Shown here one piece after another: positions 1 to 8,102 of a DNA stretch of 64,000 nt (position 1 is the stretch's first letter; every line of letters begins with the position of its first letter). The stretch covers positions 992,001-1,056,000 of the forward strand of contig NZ_JAHLQN010000001.1 of NCBI RefSeq assembly GCF_018919205.1, written 5' to 3'. Made by a program: the position numbers and the translations under genes. The stretch comes from Dysosmobacter acutus (lineage in GTDB: Bacteria > Bacillota > Clostridia > Oscillospirales > Oscillospiraceae). The notes below the pieces were generated by a model. It had not been told where the DNA came from and searched no databases. It worked only from the letters and a program-made list of their open reading frames with translations.

Positions 1-1
1 G

Positions 2-1462
2 GTGTGGTCCGGCTGTCCTTTGGGGCGGAAGCTGTTGGACGGCAAAAAGCCGGGCAGCATTGAGGAACTGCGGGATATGCTGCCCCTCACCACCTATGCG
101 GACTATGCCGATGTGCTGCTGCCCCGGCGGTCGGACATGCTCTGCGGCGAGCCGGCGGTCTGGATTCAGACCACCTGGGAGGGGGGGCTTCGCCCCATCA
201 AGCTGGCACCCTACACCAGGGGGATGCTGGACTGCTATCGGCATAATCTGCTGTCGGTGATGATGATGGCCACCAGCAGGAAAAAAGGCGATTTCGATTT
301 AAAGCGGGGCGACCGTATTCTGTACGGAGGCGCGCCGCTGCCCTATGCCACGGGACTGATGCCCTCCCTGTTTGACGAGGATATCGAATTCACCTGGCTG
401 CCCGATTCCAACGCCCACTCTGATTTGAGCTTCAGCCAGCGGATCAAGAAGGGCTTCTCCATGGCCATGAGCGGCGGCGTGGATTTCTTTTTCGGAATCG
501 GCAGCGTGGCCAACTATATCACGGAGAGCTTCGGCAAAGGCGGCAGCGGCGGAAAGCTGAATATTTCCGTGAAACACGCCCTGCGCTATGTCAGGGCCAA
601 GTACATCAGCCGGCGGGACGGGCGCAGCGTGGTGCCGGGGGATATCTTCCGTCTGAAGGCCCTCTTTTACGCCGGGACGGACGCCCGCTGCTACCGGGAC
701 CGCCTGAGTGCGGCCTGGGGGACGGTCCCTCTGGAGCTGGCCGCCGGGACCGAGTCCACCTGTCTGGGCGCGGAAACCTGGGAGCGCAATGGAATGGTGT
801 TTTTTCCAGACGCCTGCTTTTATGAGTTTATCCCCGAGGAGGAGATGCGCAGAAACCGGGCGGACGAGACCTACCAGCCCCGGACCTGCCTGATGGACGA
901 GGTGTGTGCCGGAGAAACCTATGAGCTGGTGATCAGCGTGCTCCACGGCGGCGCGTTTATGCGCTACCGGATCGGAGACACCTACCACTGCCTTCGGGGC
1001 GGCAAGGGCGAACTGCCCCGCTTTTCCTTTGTGGACCGGGTACCCGACGTGATCGACATCGCCGGATTCACCAGGATCACAGCCTCCTCTGTGGAAGAGG
1101 TGATCCACCTGTCCAAGCTTGGAATTGGCGACTGGGTGATGAAAAAGGAGTTTGACGCCCAAAGCAACCCCTTTTTGCACATGTATGTGGAGATTACGCC
1201 GGAGGCACAGGTGGACGATGTGACCACGCGGCAGGTCCTGACTGAGCATCTGACGGTCTATTTCAAGTACTTTGACAGCGACTACAGCGATTTGAAAAAA
1301 CTGCTGAACATGGAGCCCCTTCAGATCACCATTTTGAAGTACGGAACCATTTCCGGCTATGAACAGCAAACCGGGCACAAGCTTTACCGCATCAACCCGG
1401 GCATGCTGGACATCACCGGGCTGCTGAAGTACCAGGCGCAGGTATGGGAGGAGCACGTATGA
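2..1462 (+). CDS. GH3-family acyl-acid amido synthetase-like protein (5' partial)
   Basis: Resembles the GH3 (auxin-responsive) branch of the acyl-adenylate superfamily, which activates a carboxylic acid with ATP and usually conjugates it to an amine. Visible landmarks are the 'PLTTYADY' stretch typical of the GH3 N-terminus (about residue 28), a 'TESTCLGAE' segment in the position of ATP motif II, and 'MRYRIGD' (about residue 320), matching the conserved YRxGD nucleotide motif. Only 486 residues are seen and GH3 proteins normally have some 40-60 more before PLTTY, so the true start most likely lies left of the window; the GTG at 2 is a default. It overlaps the next gene by an ATGA junction, implying translational coupling. 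The substrate in bacteria is unknown. Confidence 0.75.
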   Translation: MWSGCPLGRKLLDGKKPGSIEELRDMLPLTTYADYADVLLPRRSDMLCGEPAVWIQTTWEGGLRPIKLAPYTRGMLDCYRHNLLSVMMMATSRKKGDFDLKRGDRILYGGAPLPYATGLMPSLFDEDIEFTWLPDSNAHSDLSFSQRIKKGFSMAMSGGVDFFFGIGSVANYITESFGKGGSGGKLNISVKHALRYVRAKYISRRDGRSVVPGDIFRLKALFYAGTDARCYRDRLSAAWGTVPLELAAGTESTCLGAETWERNGMVFFPDACFYEFIPEEEMRRNRADETYQPRTCLMDEVCAGETYELVISVLHGGAFMRYRIGDTYHCLRGGKGELPRFSFVDRVPDVIDIAGFTRITASSVEEVIHLSKLGIGDWVMKKEFDAQSNPFLHMYVEITPEAQVDDVTTRQVLTEHLTVYFKYFDSDYSDLKKLLNMEPLQITILKYGTISGYEQQTGHKLYRINPGMLDITGLLKYQAQVWEEHV

Positions 1463-4002
1463 TGACGCACTCCATCCCGTATCTGTTTGTGAACATGATT
1501 GCGCTGAGCTGCTTTACGCTGATGTTTGCAACATTTCTGGCGGCCAAGAAAACGCCGGAGATCCGGGCCTTTATGGCGGTGCTGGCGGGCTGCATTCTCT
1601 GGTCCGGCGGCGCTATCCTCATGCGGCTGCAGATGTGGCCCGGCATGGAATTTTGGTACTATGTTTCCATCGTATCCCTCTTTTCCCTGGAGTGGCTGTT
1701 CTATCTCTTTGTGCACAACTTCTCCCGCCAGAGGGGAAAATTCACGCTGATTCTCTGGACCGTTCTGACCCTTGCCATCTGGCCCGGAACCATCAGCGGA
1801 TTTTACCTGGCGCCGCCCACCCCGATGGTGACGGCAAGCGGCGGCACTGTGTTTACGTACAGCACGAACTGGCATATCCTGATTCCCTGCGTGTTGTTTG
1901 TAGCCATCATCATCTCCACGCTGCAGCTGCTGCGCAAGATCATCCGGGAGCAGGGCATCCACTCCCCGGGTATCCGGGTGATTGTTCTGGGCGGACTGGT
2001 GATGCTGGTGGGCAATTTGATGCAGATCGGAATTCCGGGAAACACCTTCCCCTATGACGCCCTGGCCGGCATCTGCTTTGCCTGCCTGCTGATGTCCGCC
2101 CTTTACAAGCGGAGAATGTTCCGCATGACGCTGATGATCTCCCGCAGCCTTCTGATGATTGTCCTGGTGGTCATCTGCGTGGTGGCAGGCGTCTATGTGA
2201 TCGCCCCTTTGGAGCAGTTCTTTACCACGTCGATCGGCATGGCGGCCAGCAGCGCCACCACGGTGGTTGCCATCATCTTTGCCCTGCTTTTATCCATGTC
2301 CTATCTGCTTACCAAGCGGCTGATCGACTCCATCTTCACCCGCGAGGAGCAGCAGAACAAGCTGCTCAAGCAATTTACCGCCGACGCCACCCAGACGCTG
2401 GACACCGGCGAGATCATGGCCAAGCTTTCGGACGCAATCCGGGAGGAGATTCCCATCGAGCAGGTCTATATCTGCCTGGCGGACAAGGACCGCTACGCGG
2501 CCCGATACTGCTCCAGCCCGCTGGCGTCACTGTCTTTTTCCATTTCCCGGACCAGCCCCCAGATCAGTTATTTAAGAGATCAGGAACCCTACCTCCTTAT
2601 GTCGGAGTTCCGCAGCAACCCTCTCTACCTGTCGGTATGGGAGGAGGAGAAGGACCTCTTTCGGCGGCTGAACATCGACTGTGTGTTTGCCATGCGGGAC
2701 GGCAAGGACATTGTGGGACTCATATTGTTAGCCGCCTCCGACCGAAACCGGAGCTTCAGCTATGTGGAGATCAGCTTTCTGGAGACCATCAGTTCCGTGG
2801 CCTCCATTGCCATGAAGAACGCGGGACTTTACGAGAAGATGTTCCGGGAGGCCAGGATCGACAGCCTGACCAATGTGTTCAACTACCGCTATTTTGTGGA
2901 GAAGGTGGCGGAGCAGTTCAGCGCCTGCAAGGGCGACTGCATCTCGCTGATGTTCATAGACATCGACGACTTCAAGCTCTATAACCAGCTCTACGGCGTG
3001 GCGGAGGGGGACGCGGCACTGCGGGCCGTCGCCTCGGTGATCTCCCAATGCACCGGCGAGACGGGGATGGTGTTCCGCACCAGCGGAAAGGTATTCGCCG
3101 TGCTGCTGCCCCACACCGACGCCCGAACCGCCGAGACCATGGCCCGGGAGATGCAAAGCCGCATTGATCAGGTCAATCAGGACAGCCAGAAAAAAGCCAT
3201 CACAGTCAGCATCGGCATCTGCGCCGCCCCTTATGCGGCGGCTACCGCCAAGGAGCTGCGGGACAATGTGGATATGGCGGTTTACAGCGCAAAGCGCAGC
3301 GGAAAAAACCGGATTTCCGTGTTCCGCGGGGCAAAGGCTCTGCCGCAGAAGCTGACGGAGAAGACCAACGCCGTTGTGGAGCAGATCGAGCGGGAGGACA
3401 ACGACATCTACCGCAACGCCCTGTCCATGATTTCGGCGCTGACCGCAGCCATTGACGCCAAGGACCACTACACCTACGACCACAGTAAGAATGTGGCCTA
3501 TTACGCGGCCATGCTGGCCACCGCCGCCGGCTTTAACGACGAGCAGGTGCGGATGATCTACTCGGCGGGGCTGCTGCATGACATCGGAAAGATCAGCATT
3601 CCCGAGGACATCCTCAACAAAAGGGGAAAGCTCAGCGATGAAGAGTTCCAGGTCATGCAGTCCCATGTGAACAACTCCATTGAGATGATCCGCCACCTGC
3701 CGGACATGGACTATTTGATCCCGGCCGCCATCGGGCATCATGAGCGGTGGGACGGGCAGGGGTATCCCCGGGGCATTGCGGGCAAGCAGATTCCGGTTTC
3801 CGCCCGCTGCCTGGCCATCGCCGACGTATTCGACGCCATGACCACGGACCGGCCGTACCGCAGCGGATTGCCCACAGAGTACGCGCTCCAGCAGATTGAG
3901 CAGGGAGCCGGCACTCAGTTTGACCCGGATCTGGCCAAAATTTTTGTCAGCCTGGTACGGGAAAAGGAAATCCCCGTGGCAAGCCGCAGCAGAGTGGAAT
4001 AA
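1459..4002 (+). CDS. Membrane GAF / degenerate GGDEF / HD-GYP protein
   Basis: An 847-residue probable cyclic-di-GMP phosphodiesterase. The N-terminal ~280 residues carry about eight hydrophobic segments (histidine-kinase-N-like membrane sensor), followed by a GAF-like region (about 300-460), a GGDEF domain (about 470-625) and an HD-GYP domain (about 640-840) with 'HDIGK' near residue 707 and 'HHERWDGQGYP' near 767. The GGDEF active-site loop reads SGKVF, so this domain should not synthesise c-di-GMP and may only bind nucleotide. Start chosen at ATG 1459 because it overlaps the upstream stop (ATGA) and lies six bases after GGAGGAG; an in-frame ATG at 1444 sits upstream of that ribosome site. 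Confidence 0.88.
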   Translation: MMTHSIPYLFVNMIALSCFTLMFATFLAAKKTPEIRAFMAVLAGCILWSGGAILMRLQMWPGMEFWYYVSIVSLFSLEWLFYLFVHNFSRQRGKFTLILWTVLTLAIWPGTISGFYLAPPTPMVTASGGTVFTYSTNWHILIPCVLFVAIIISTLQLLRKIIREQGIHSPGIRVIVLGGLVMLVGNLMQIGIPGNTFPYDALAGICFACLLMSALYKRRMFRMTLMISRSLLMIVLVVICVVAGVYVIAPLEQFFTTSIGMAASSATTVVAIIFALLLSMSYLLTKRLIDSIFTREEQQNKLLKQFTADATQTLDTGEIMAKLSDAIREEIPIEQVYICLADKDRYAARYCSSPLASLSFSISRTSPQISYLRDQEPYLLMSEFRSNPLYLSVWEEEKDLFRRLNIDCVFAMRDGKDIVGLILLAASDRNRSFSYVEISFLETISSVASIAMKNAGLYEKMFREARIDSLTNVFNYRYFVEKVAEQFSACKGDCISLMFIDIDDFKLYNQLYGVAEGDAALRAVASVISQCTGETGMVFRTSGKVFAVLLPHTDARTAETMAREMQSRIDQVNQDSQKKAITVSIGICAAPYAAATAKELRDNVDMAVYSAKRSGKNRISVFRGAKALPQKLTEKTNAVVEQIEREDNDIYRNALSMISALTAAIDAKDHYTYDHSKNVAYYAAMLATAAGFNDEQVRMIYSAGLLHDIGKISIPEDILNKRGKLSDEEFQVMQSHVNNSIEMIRHLPDMDYLIPAAIGHHERWDGQGYPRGIAGKQIPVSARCLAIADVFDAMTTDRPYRSGLPTEYALQQIEQGAGTQFDPDLAKIFVSLVREKEIPVASRSRVE

Positions 4003-4008
4003 GAAATG

Positions 4009-4044
4009 ACGGCCCGGAGCTGCTTGCTCCGGGCCGTTCCTTTT
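4009..4044. terminator. Bidirectional intrinsic terminator
   Basis: Twelve-base-pair GC-rich hairpin (arms around ACGGCCCGGAGC) followed by CCTTTT on the plus strand and A-rich DNA on the other side. It separates two convergent genes. Confidence 0.8.
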
Positions 4045-4057
4045 ATGTCAGAGAGAA

Positions 4058-4843
4058 TCATACCTGCTGCTGATGGAAGCGGTAAAAAGTCTCAAGGGCG
4101 ATTTGAATCTCCTGTTCCCAGGCGTCCACCAACTTTTGGTTGCCGGATTCCGGCGTGCCGTCGGCGTAGTAGAGCTCACTGGTCTTCAGATTTGCAGAGC
4201 AGCCGAAGATGGCGGCGGCGCGGCAGCCTTTGCGGTGGGCCACAGTGAATACGCCGGAGGCCTCCATCTCCAGGTTGATGCAGCCATAGCTCACCAGGCG
4301 GTCTATGAATTCGGGCGTTTCCCCATAGAAGGAGTCGTCGGTGGAGCCGATGCCGTAGTGGACGGAGACTTCAGACATCTCCCGGGCTGTGGAGAGCAGC
4401 AGGGCCGTCAGGTCAAAGTCAGGGACAGCGGGGAAGGAGTCGGGGACAAAGAAGCGGGAAGTGCCCTCGTTTTTCATGGAGCCGGTGCTGACGATCAGAT
4501 CGCCCACCCGAATCTCATCCTGAATGGCGGCGGTGGAACCGATGCGGATAAACACTTTGGCGCCGGCGTTGCACAGCTCCTCCGTGGCGATGGCGGCGGA
4601 GGGACAGCCCATGCCGGTGGAGGTGACGCTGACGGTAAGACCCTTATATGTGCCGGTGAAAGTACGGTGCTCCCGGTTGTTGGCCACCAGCCTGGCGTCT
4701 TCCAAATATTTGGCCGTTCGGTCACAGCGGGCGGGGTCGCCGGGCAGCAGTACGTACTCTCCCACGTCGCCGGGGGCGAGACAGGTCAGGTATTGACGGA
4801 TGCTTTGACCGGTAATGGCGCTTTTATCCACAGGATTGCTCAT
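4058..4843 (-). CDS. udp: Uridine phosphorylase-like nucleoside phosphorylase
   Basis: 261 residues of the PNP/UDP family: 'LLPGDPARCDR' near the N-terminus binds phosphate, 'TSTGMGCPSAAIATEEL' and 'IRIGSTAAIQ' are family signatures, and 'NLEMEASGVF' near residue 190 matches the nucleoside-binding ExE region. It would cleave (deoxy)uridine or related nucleosides with phosphate in the cytoplasm for pyrimidine salvage. Uridine is favoured over purine substrates on overall pattern, without proof. A good promoter (TTGACT-16-TATAAT) lies upstream within a divergent regulatory region shared with the cupin gene; ribosome site AAGGAGAGG precedes the ATG. Confidence 0.85.
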   Translation of the reverse strand: MSNPVDKSAITGQSIRQYLTCLAPGDVGEYVLLPGDPARCDRTAKYLEDARLVANNREHRTFTGTYKGLTVSVTSTGMGCPSAAIATEELCNAGAKVFIRIGSTAAIQDEIRVGDLIVSTGSMKNEGTSRFFVPDSFPAVPDFDLTALLLSTAREMSEVSVHYGIGSTDDSFYGETPEFIDRLVSYGCINLEMEASGVFTVAHRKGCRAAAIFGCSANLKTSELYYADGTPESGNQKLVDAWEQEIQIALETFYRFHQQQV

Positions 4844-4890
4844 TGGTATCCTCTCCTTATTTTTACTTGGGACGCTGGCAGCTTAGATTC

Positions 4891-4918
4891 ATTATACTAT
4901 GAAGCGCCTGTAAGTCAA
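4891..4918 (-). promoter_or_regulatory. Sigma-A-type promoter of the nucleoside phosphorylase gene
   Basis: On the minus strand TTGACT and TATAAT are separated by 16 bases. The -35 box lies inside the 22-bp palindrome at 4914-4935. Confidence 0.8.
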
Positions 4919-4935
4919 TTGTGGAAACAATTGAC
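4914..4935. promoter_or_regulatory. 22-bp perfect palindrome across divergent -35 boxes
   Basis: GTCAATTGT-GGAA-ACAATTGAC, nine-base perfect arms. It contains the -35 of the minus-strand phosphorylase promoter and the -35 (TTGACG, 4931-4936) of a plausible plus-strand promoter for the cupin gene, so one dimeric regulator bound here would control both. Part of the symmetry is simply two facing TTGAC boxes. Confidence 0.55.
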
Positions 4936-4960
4936 GGATGCGGGGAGTTCATGGTATGGT
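4931..4960 (+). promoter_or_regulatory. Candidate promoter of the cupin gene
   Basis: TTGACG, 18-base spacer, TATGGT, about 30 bases before the ATG at 4989. The -10 box is imperfect. Confidence 0.5.
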
Positions 4961-4988
4961 GGAGACAGGTCAAAAGGGAGGAATCGTT

Positions 4989-5477
4989 ATGCTGAATGCA
5001 GAAGAGATTGTCAAAAGCCTGAATCTTGAGCCCCTGGAGCAGGAGGGCGGTATGTATCGCGTCACCTATACCTGTGAAAAGACTGTGGATGGCGAGCCCA
5101 TCGGAGGCGCCATTTACTACTTCCTGACAGAGCGCTCCTTCTCCCACTTCCACAAATTGACGGGCGACGAGGTGTACCACTTCTATCTTGGCGATCCGGT
5201 GGAACTGGTGGAGTTGCTGCCCGACGGGAAGCAGCGCGTCATTCAATTGGGGACCGATCTTGAAAAGGGACAGACGCCACAGCACCTTGTGCGCGCTGGC
5301 AGCTGGCAGGGTTCTCATCTGCTGCCGGGCGGCAAGTTCGCTCTCCTTGGGACCACCATGTCCCCCGGCTTTACCCCCGGGTGCTATGAGCACGGAGTGA
5401 AGGAGAGGCTGATGCGCGAATACCCGGCGGCAAAAGTTTGGATTGAGCGGCTGACAGGTGAGGCTGTGGCATTTTAA
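4989..5477 (+). CDS. Cupin-fold protein of the DUF985 type
   Basis: 162 residues resembling the DUF985 cupin family: 'AIYYFLTERSFSHFHKL..DEVYHFYLGDPVEL' (shown split) is the characteristic histidine-containing barrel segment, followed by 'VRAGSWQGSHLL' and 'FTPGCYEHG' near the C-terminus. Such proteins are small single-domain beta-barrels, mostly without an assigned reaction; a sugar-isomerase-like role has been suggested for relatives. Start at ATG 4989 is preceded by AAAAGGGAGGA. It is divergent from the uridine phosphorylase gene and shares its control region, so a link to nucleoside or pentose use is possible but inferred. Confidence 0.75.
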   Translation: MLNAEEIVKSLNLEPLEQEGGMYRVTYTCEKTVDGEPIGGAIYYFLTERSFSHFHKLTGDEVYHFYLGDPVELVELLPDGKQRVIQLGTDLEKGQTPQHLVRAGSWQGSHLLPGGKFALLGTTMSPGFTPGCYEHGVKERLMREYPAAKVWIERLTGEAVAF

Positions 5478-5483
5478 GCATAA

Positions 5484-5521
5484 AAAAGAGGGGCCGGATC
5501 CATGGATCCGGCCCCTCTTTT
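5484..5521. terminator. Intrinsic terminator, usable on both strands
   Basis: Perfect hairpin with arms AAGAGGGGCCGGATCC, flanked by A-run and T-run. It lies between the cupin gene and the convergent membrane protein gene. Confidence 0.85.
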
Positions 5522-6055
5522 TCAGCGTCGGAACAACAAGCCCCGAATGCGGAGGCGGTAGATGTTGGAAAACCGCCTCAGGGCGATATCAAGGAGGAAA
5601 AAGGTGAGGTTGGCTGTGACAAGGAACATCAGAAGCAGGGGCATGGAATACCGGGAGAACTCTTCCCAGGCGCCGGGGGCGCGGAAGAGGAACAGGAGGC
5701 AGCCGTACATGCCGGCAATGGCGGCGTTGCAGATCAACAGCTTGGAGAGAACGCGGGGGGCGGCGTGACGGATGCGGTTCAGCCGGGGTTGCGCGATGGG
5801 ATAAAAACCAAGAAAGACAAAGAACAAAGAGACCTCCGGGTCCGGAACCAGCAGCATCGACAGGACACTGACCGCCGCATAGACGGTCAGCCCGGTTCGA
5901 GCGCCGTACTCCAGATGGATGGGGAGCAGGACCACCATGGCCAAAATGGGGCAGCAGAACGTGGCAAGGGGCACAATGCCGCCCAAAAGCAGGATTACGA
6001 CAGACAGGGCTGCCAGCATACCGCACAGCGCGATCCGGCGGCTTCGCTCTTGCAT
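5522..6055 (-). CDS. Small polytopic membrane protein, function unknown
   Basis: 177 residues with five or six hydrophobic segments, a basic N-terminus and a basic C-terminus. The N-terminal half, with a charged-residue-bracketed first helix ('RIALCGMLAALSVVILLLGG'), resembles the substrate-binding S components of ECF transporters and the DUF2232-like group, but no diagnostic motif is visible. The gene begins 13 bases after the LTA-synthase-like gene with ribosome site AAAGGAG, so the two are probably co-transcribed. Role in envelope biogenesis or vitamin uptake cannot be decided from sequence. Confidence 0.6.
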   Translation of the reverse strand: MQERSRRIALCGMLAALSVVILLLGGIVPLATFCCPILAMVVLLPIHLEYGARTGLTVYAAVSVLSMLLVPDPEVSLFFVFLGFYPIAQPRLNRIRHAAPRVLSKLLICNAAIAGMYGCLLFLFRAPGAWEEFSRYSMPLLLMFLVTANLTFFLLDIALRRFSNIYRLRIRGLLFRR

Positions 6056-6068
6056 GGGGATTCTCCTT

Positions 6069-7913
6069 TCAGCTGACCTTTTTATCCTTCAATTTGTAGT
6101 AGCTCCAGTTGAGGTATTTGGAGATCAGCTCCGTCTGTTCCGGAGAGGAGGTCACTGTGCCGTCCATGGTCTCATACACGCCGTTTTGCATGACAGGCAG
6201 CTGACGGCGCAGCTCATTGAGGTAGGAAAACCACGCCGATTCCTCGCCCCGACCCGTCAGCTCCAACAGCACAGCCCCAAGGTAGCAGGCGCTGAGCTGT
6301 CCGTCCGCGGGCAGGGACAGGGAGTTCAGGTCCACTTCCACCGCCGCGGCATCGTTGCACCAAATGAGATAGGGGGTCTCATAGGAGGTGAAGTTCTCCG
6401 CCGAGTCGTCCGCCATGGGAAGGCCCAGCTCCCGGTAGCAAAGACGGTCATCCCCCAGATACGGCAGGTGGTCGCCGAAGAAGGCCAGGACCACAGGCTC
6501 ATCGGAGGCGGAGAAATAGTCCGTCAGCGTTTTCAGCATGGCGTCGGCATCCCGAAGCCCCTCGACATATACGCTCAGCAGCGTCTGCGCTTCCTTGGAG
6601 AGGGGCAGGTCCACCGGAACGGCGGGATAGGGACCGCTTTCTCCGTACTTGTCGGCGGTGTAGGACATATGGTTCTGGATGGTGACGGCATAGTCGAACA
6701 GGGTCTGACCGCCGGATACCGCTTCCTCAAATTTCAGAATGATATTCTCAGCCACCGTATCGTCGGTGACCCAGCGGCCCCGGCTGACGCTGTTCACAAA
6801 GTCGCCGCTGAAGAGGATTTCGTCAGCGCCCAGCCAGCGGTAGACGTTCTGCCGGTTATAGAACCAGGCGTCGCCGGGGTGCATGAAGACCGTATGGTAC
6901 CCGTCTGCGCCAAAGACCCGGAAGACGCTGTCCAAATTCCGGTTGAAAGAGCGGAAGGCGGAGGTGGTGTGCAGGTTGTTGGTCTGCATACCGGTGGCCA
7001 CATCGAACTCCGTGTTGGCGGTGCCGCCGGCATAGCCGGGAACCACCAAGGCGCCGGAGACGGCGTTTTCCCCCTTGCGCAGCGCGTTGAACTGCTTCAG
7101 GGGATCGTCCTCCCCGCTGTACTGAAAGACGTCGTAGTTGGTCAGGTCGGAAAATGCCTCGTTCATCACCACAATGACGTGGACGTCTTTCCCCTGGCCG
7201 GCGGAGTCATCCGTCTCCCAGGCGGCGGCCTGGGCCTTGCTGTAGCCCTCGGGCTTTTGCACCTGATAAGTGGAGAAGTGATAGCAGAAGTAGTAGGGGA
7301 AGCCCAGCTCATTGCTGACACTGGTCAGATAATAGGGGTTGGTGACGGAAAAGGAGTTGTAGAGGGTGGAAGAGCTGTACAAAAACCGGACGCTCAGCAG
7401 CAGGGCCAGGGCACTCGCTGCAAACCCCGCCAGCCGCACCAGATACTGGTGATCGGGGGCTTTTGTGGGGAGGAGGATGCCCAGGGCAATCATAATCGCG
7501 GCAAAAACCACCACGCAGCCGATCAGCATCCAGGGCAGGCGCAGGTCGTAATTGCCGGCCGCGTCCGCTGCCTCCTTCAGAAGGCCGAAATCCCGGGGAA
7601 CCAGCGGCTCATCCCGGATTTGTATTTTGACACGATTGGCCACCGACATCAGCGCGGTGACAAACCCCACCAGGCCGGTGGCAAAAAAGACGTTCCGCAG
7701 CAGGCAGGTGAAAGACAGTATCAGCAAAAACAATGGCAGGTAGTTGAGAAGCAGCAGCACGGGCTGCTTCAAAAGCATGGCTTTGATCATGGCCATGGTG
7801 CTGACCGGATGCATCCAGAGCACCAGGCCTGTGGTCAGGCCGGAGAGCAGTACCACCAAAAAGAACGTGGGCAAGTACCCAATTTGTCGTTTCAAGTTCA
7901 AAAAAGTCTGCAC
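6069..7913 (-). CDS. LTA synthase family sulfatase (membrane)
   Basis: About 614 residues: five N-terminal membrane segments then a large extracellular sulfatase-fold domain. Family landmarks are 'GGTANTEF' (the threonine nucleophile region), 'MHPGDAWFYNRQNVY' and 'FFGDHLPYLGDD' (metal-binding DH). The family transfers glycerol-phosphate or related groups onto glycolipid, building lipoteichoic acid-like polymers. The start needs care: an in-frame ATG at 8087 lies upstream of a strong promoter (TTGCAA-16-TATAAT, 7944-7971) whose transcript begins near 7935, so translation must begin later. GTG 7913 is given; TTG 7901, nine bases after AAGGTG, is equally plausible. It leads an operon with the membrane protein at 5522. 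Confidence 0.85.
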   Translation of the reverse strand: MQTFLNLKRQIGYLPTFFLVVLLSGLTTGLVLWMHPVSTMAMIKAMLLKQPVLLLLNYLPLFLLILSFTCLLRNVFFATGLVGFVTALMSVANRVKIQIRDEPLVPRDFGLLKEAADAAGNYDLRLPWMLIGCVVVFAAIMIALGILLPTKAPDHQYLVRLAGFAASALALLLSVRFLYSSSTLYNSFSVTNPYYLTSVSNELGFPYYFCYHFSTYQVQKPEGYSKAQAAAWETDDSAGQGKDVHVIVVMNEAFSDLTNYDVFQYSGEDDPLKQFNALRKGENAVSGALVVPGYAGGTANTEFDVATGMQTNNLHTTSAFRSFNRNLDSVFRVFGADGYHTVFMHPGDAWFYNRQNVYRWLGADEILFSGDFVNSVSRGRWVTDDTVAENIILKFEEAVSGGQTLFDYAVTIQNHMSYTADKYGESGPYPAVPVDLPLSKEAQTLLSVYVEGLRDADAMLKTLTDYFSASDEPVVLAFFGDHLPYLGDDRLCYRELGLPMADDSAENFTSYETPYLIWCNDAAAVEVDLNSLSLPADGQLSACYLGAVLLELTGRGEESAWFSYLNELRRQLPVMQNGVYETMDGTVTSSPEQTELISKYLNWSYYKLKDKKVS

Positions 7914-7934
7914 CTTCCATCCGTTGTTGAATAG

Positions 7935-7971
7935 ACCTATTATACCTGATTGAAGGGAAATTGCAAGTTGA
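7935..7971 (-). promoter_or_regulatory. Strong promoter of the LTA-synthase-like gene
   Basis: Minus-strand TTGCAA, 16-base spacer, TATAAT. Its position fixes the start of the downstream coding region to 7913 or later. Confidence 0.8.
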
Positions 7972-8037
7972 GCCGATAGGTGGGGCGATACGCCTGATGT
8001 CCGGGCCGTTTTTATAACCAAACAGCACCCGGCTATA

Positions 8038-8078
8038 AAAATACGTTTCGCTGCAAAATCCACAACGAAACGTATTTT
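8038..8078. terminator. 13-bp inverted repeat, likely terminator of the CobW operon
   Basis: Perfect arms AAAATACGTTTCG / CGAAACGTATTTT with a 15-base loop, about 25 bases after the minus-strand stop at 8103. AT-rich ends supply short T-runs on both sides. Confidence 0.55.
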
Positions 8079-8102
8079 CTCAACCAAATTCTACAAATGG
8101 TA

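Noticed and set aside
299..1456. Long minus-strand open frame (385 codons) opposite the GH3 gene
   Set aside because: It is an antisense shadow of a GC-rich gene, with His/Gly/Ala-rich low-complexity translation and no ribosome site.
5919..7934. 671-codon plus-strand frame opposite the LTA-synthase-like gene
   Set aside because: The minus-strand frame has clear sulfatase motifs, a promoter and operon partner; the plus-strand translation is compositionally odd and matches nothing.
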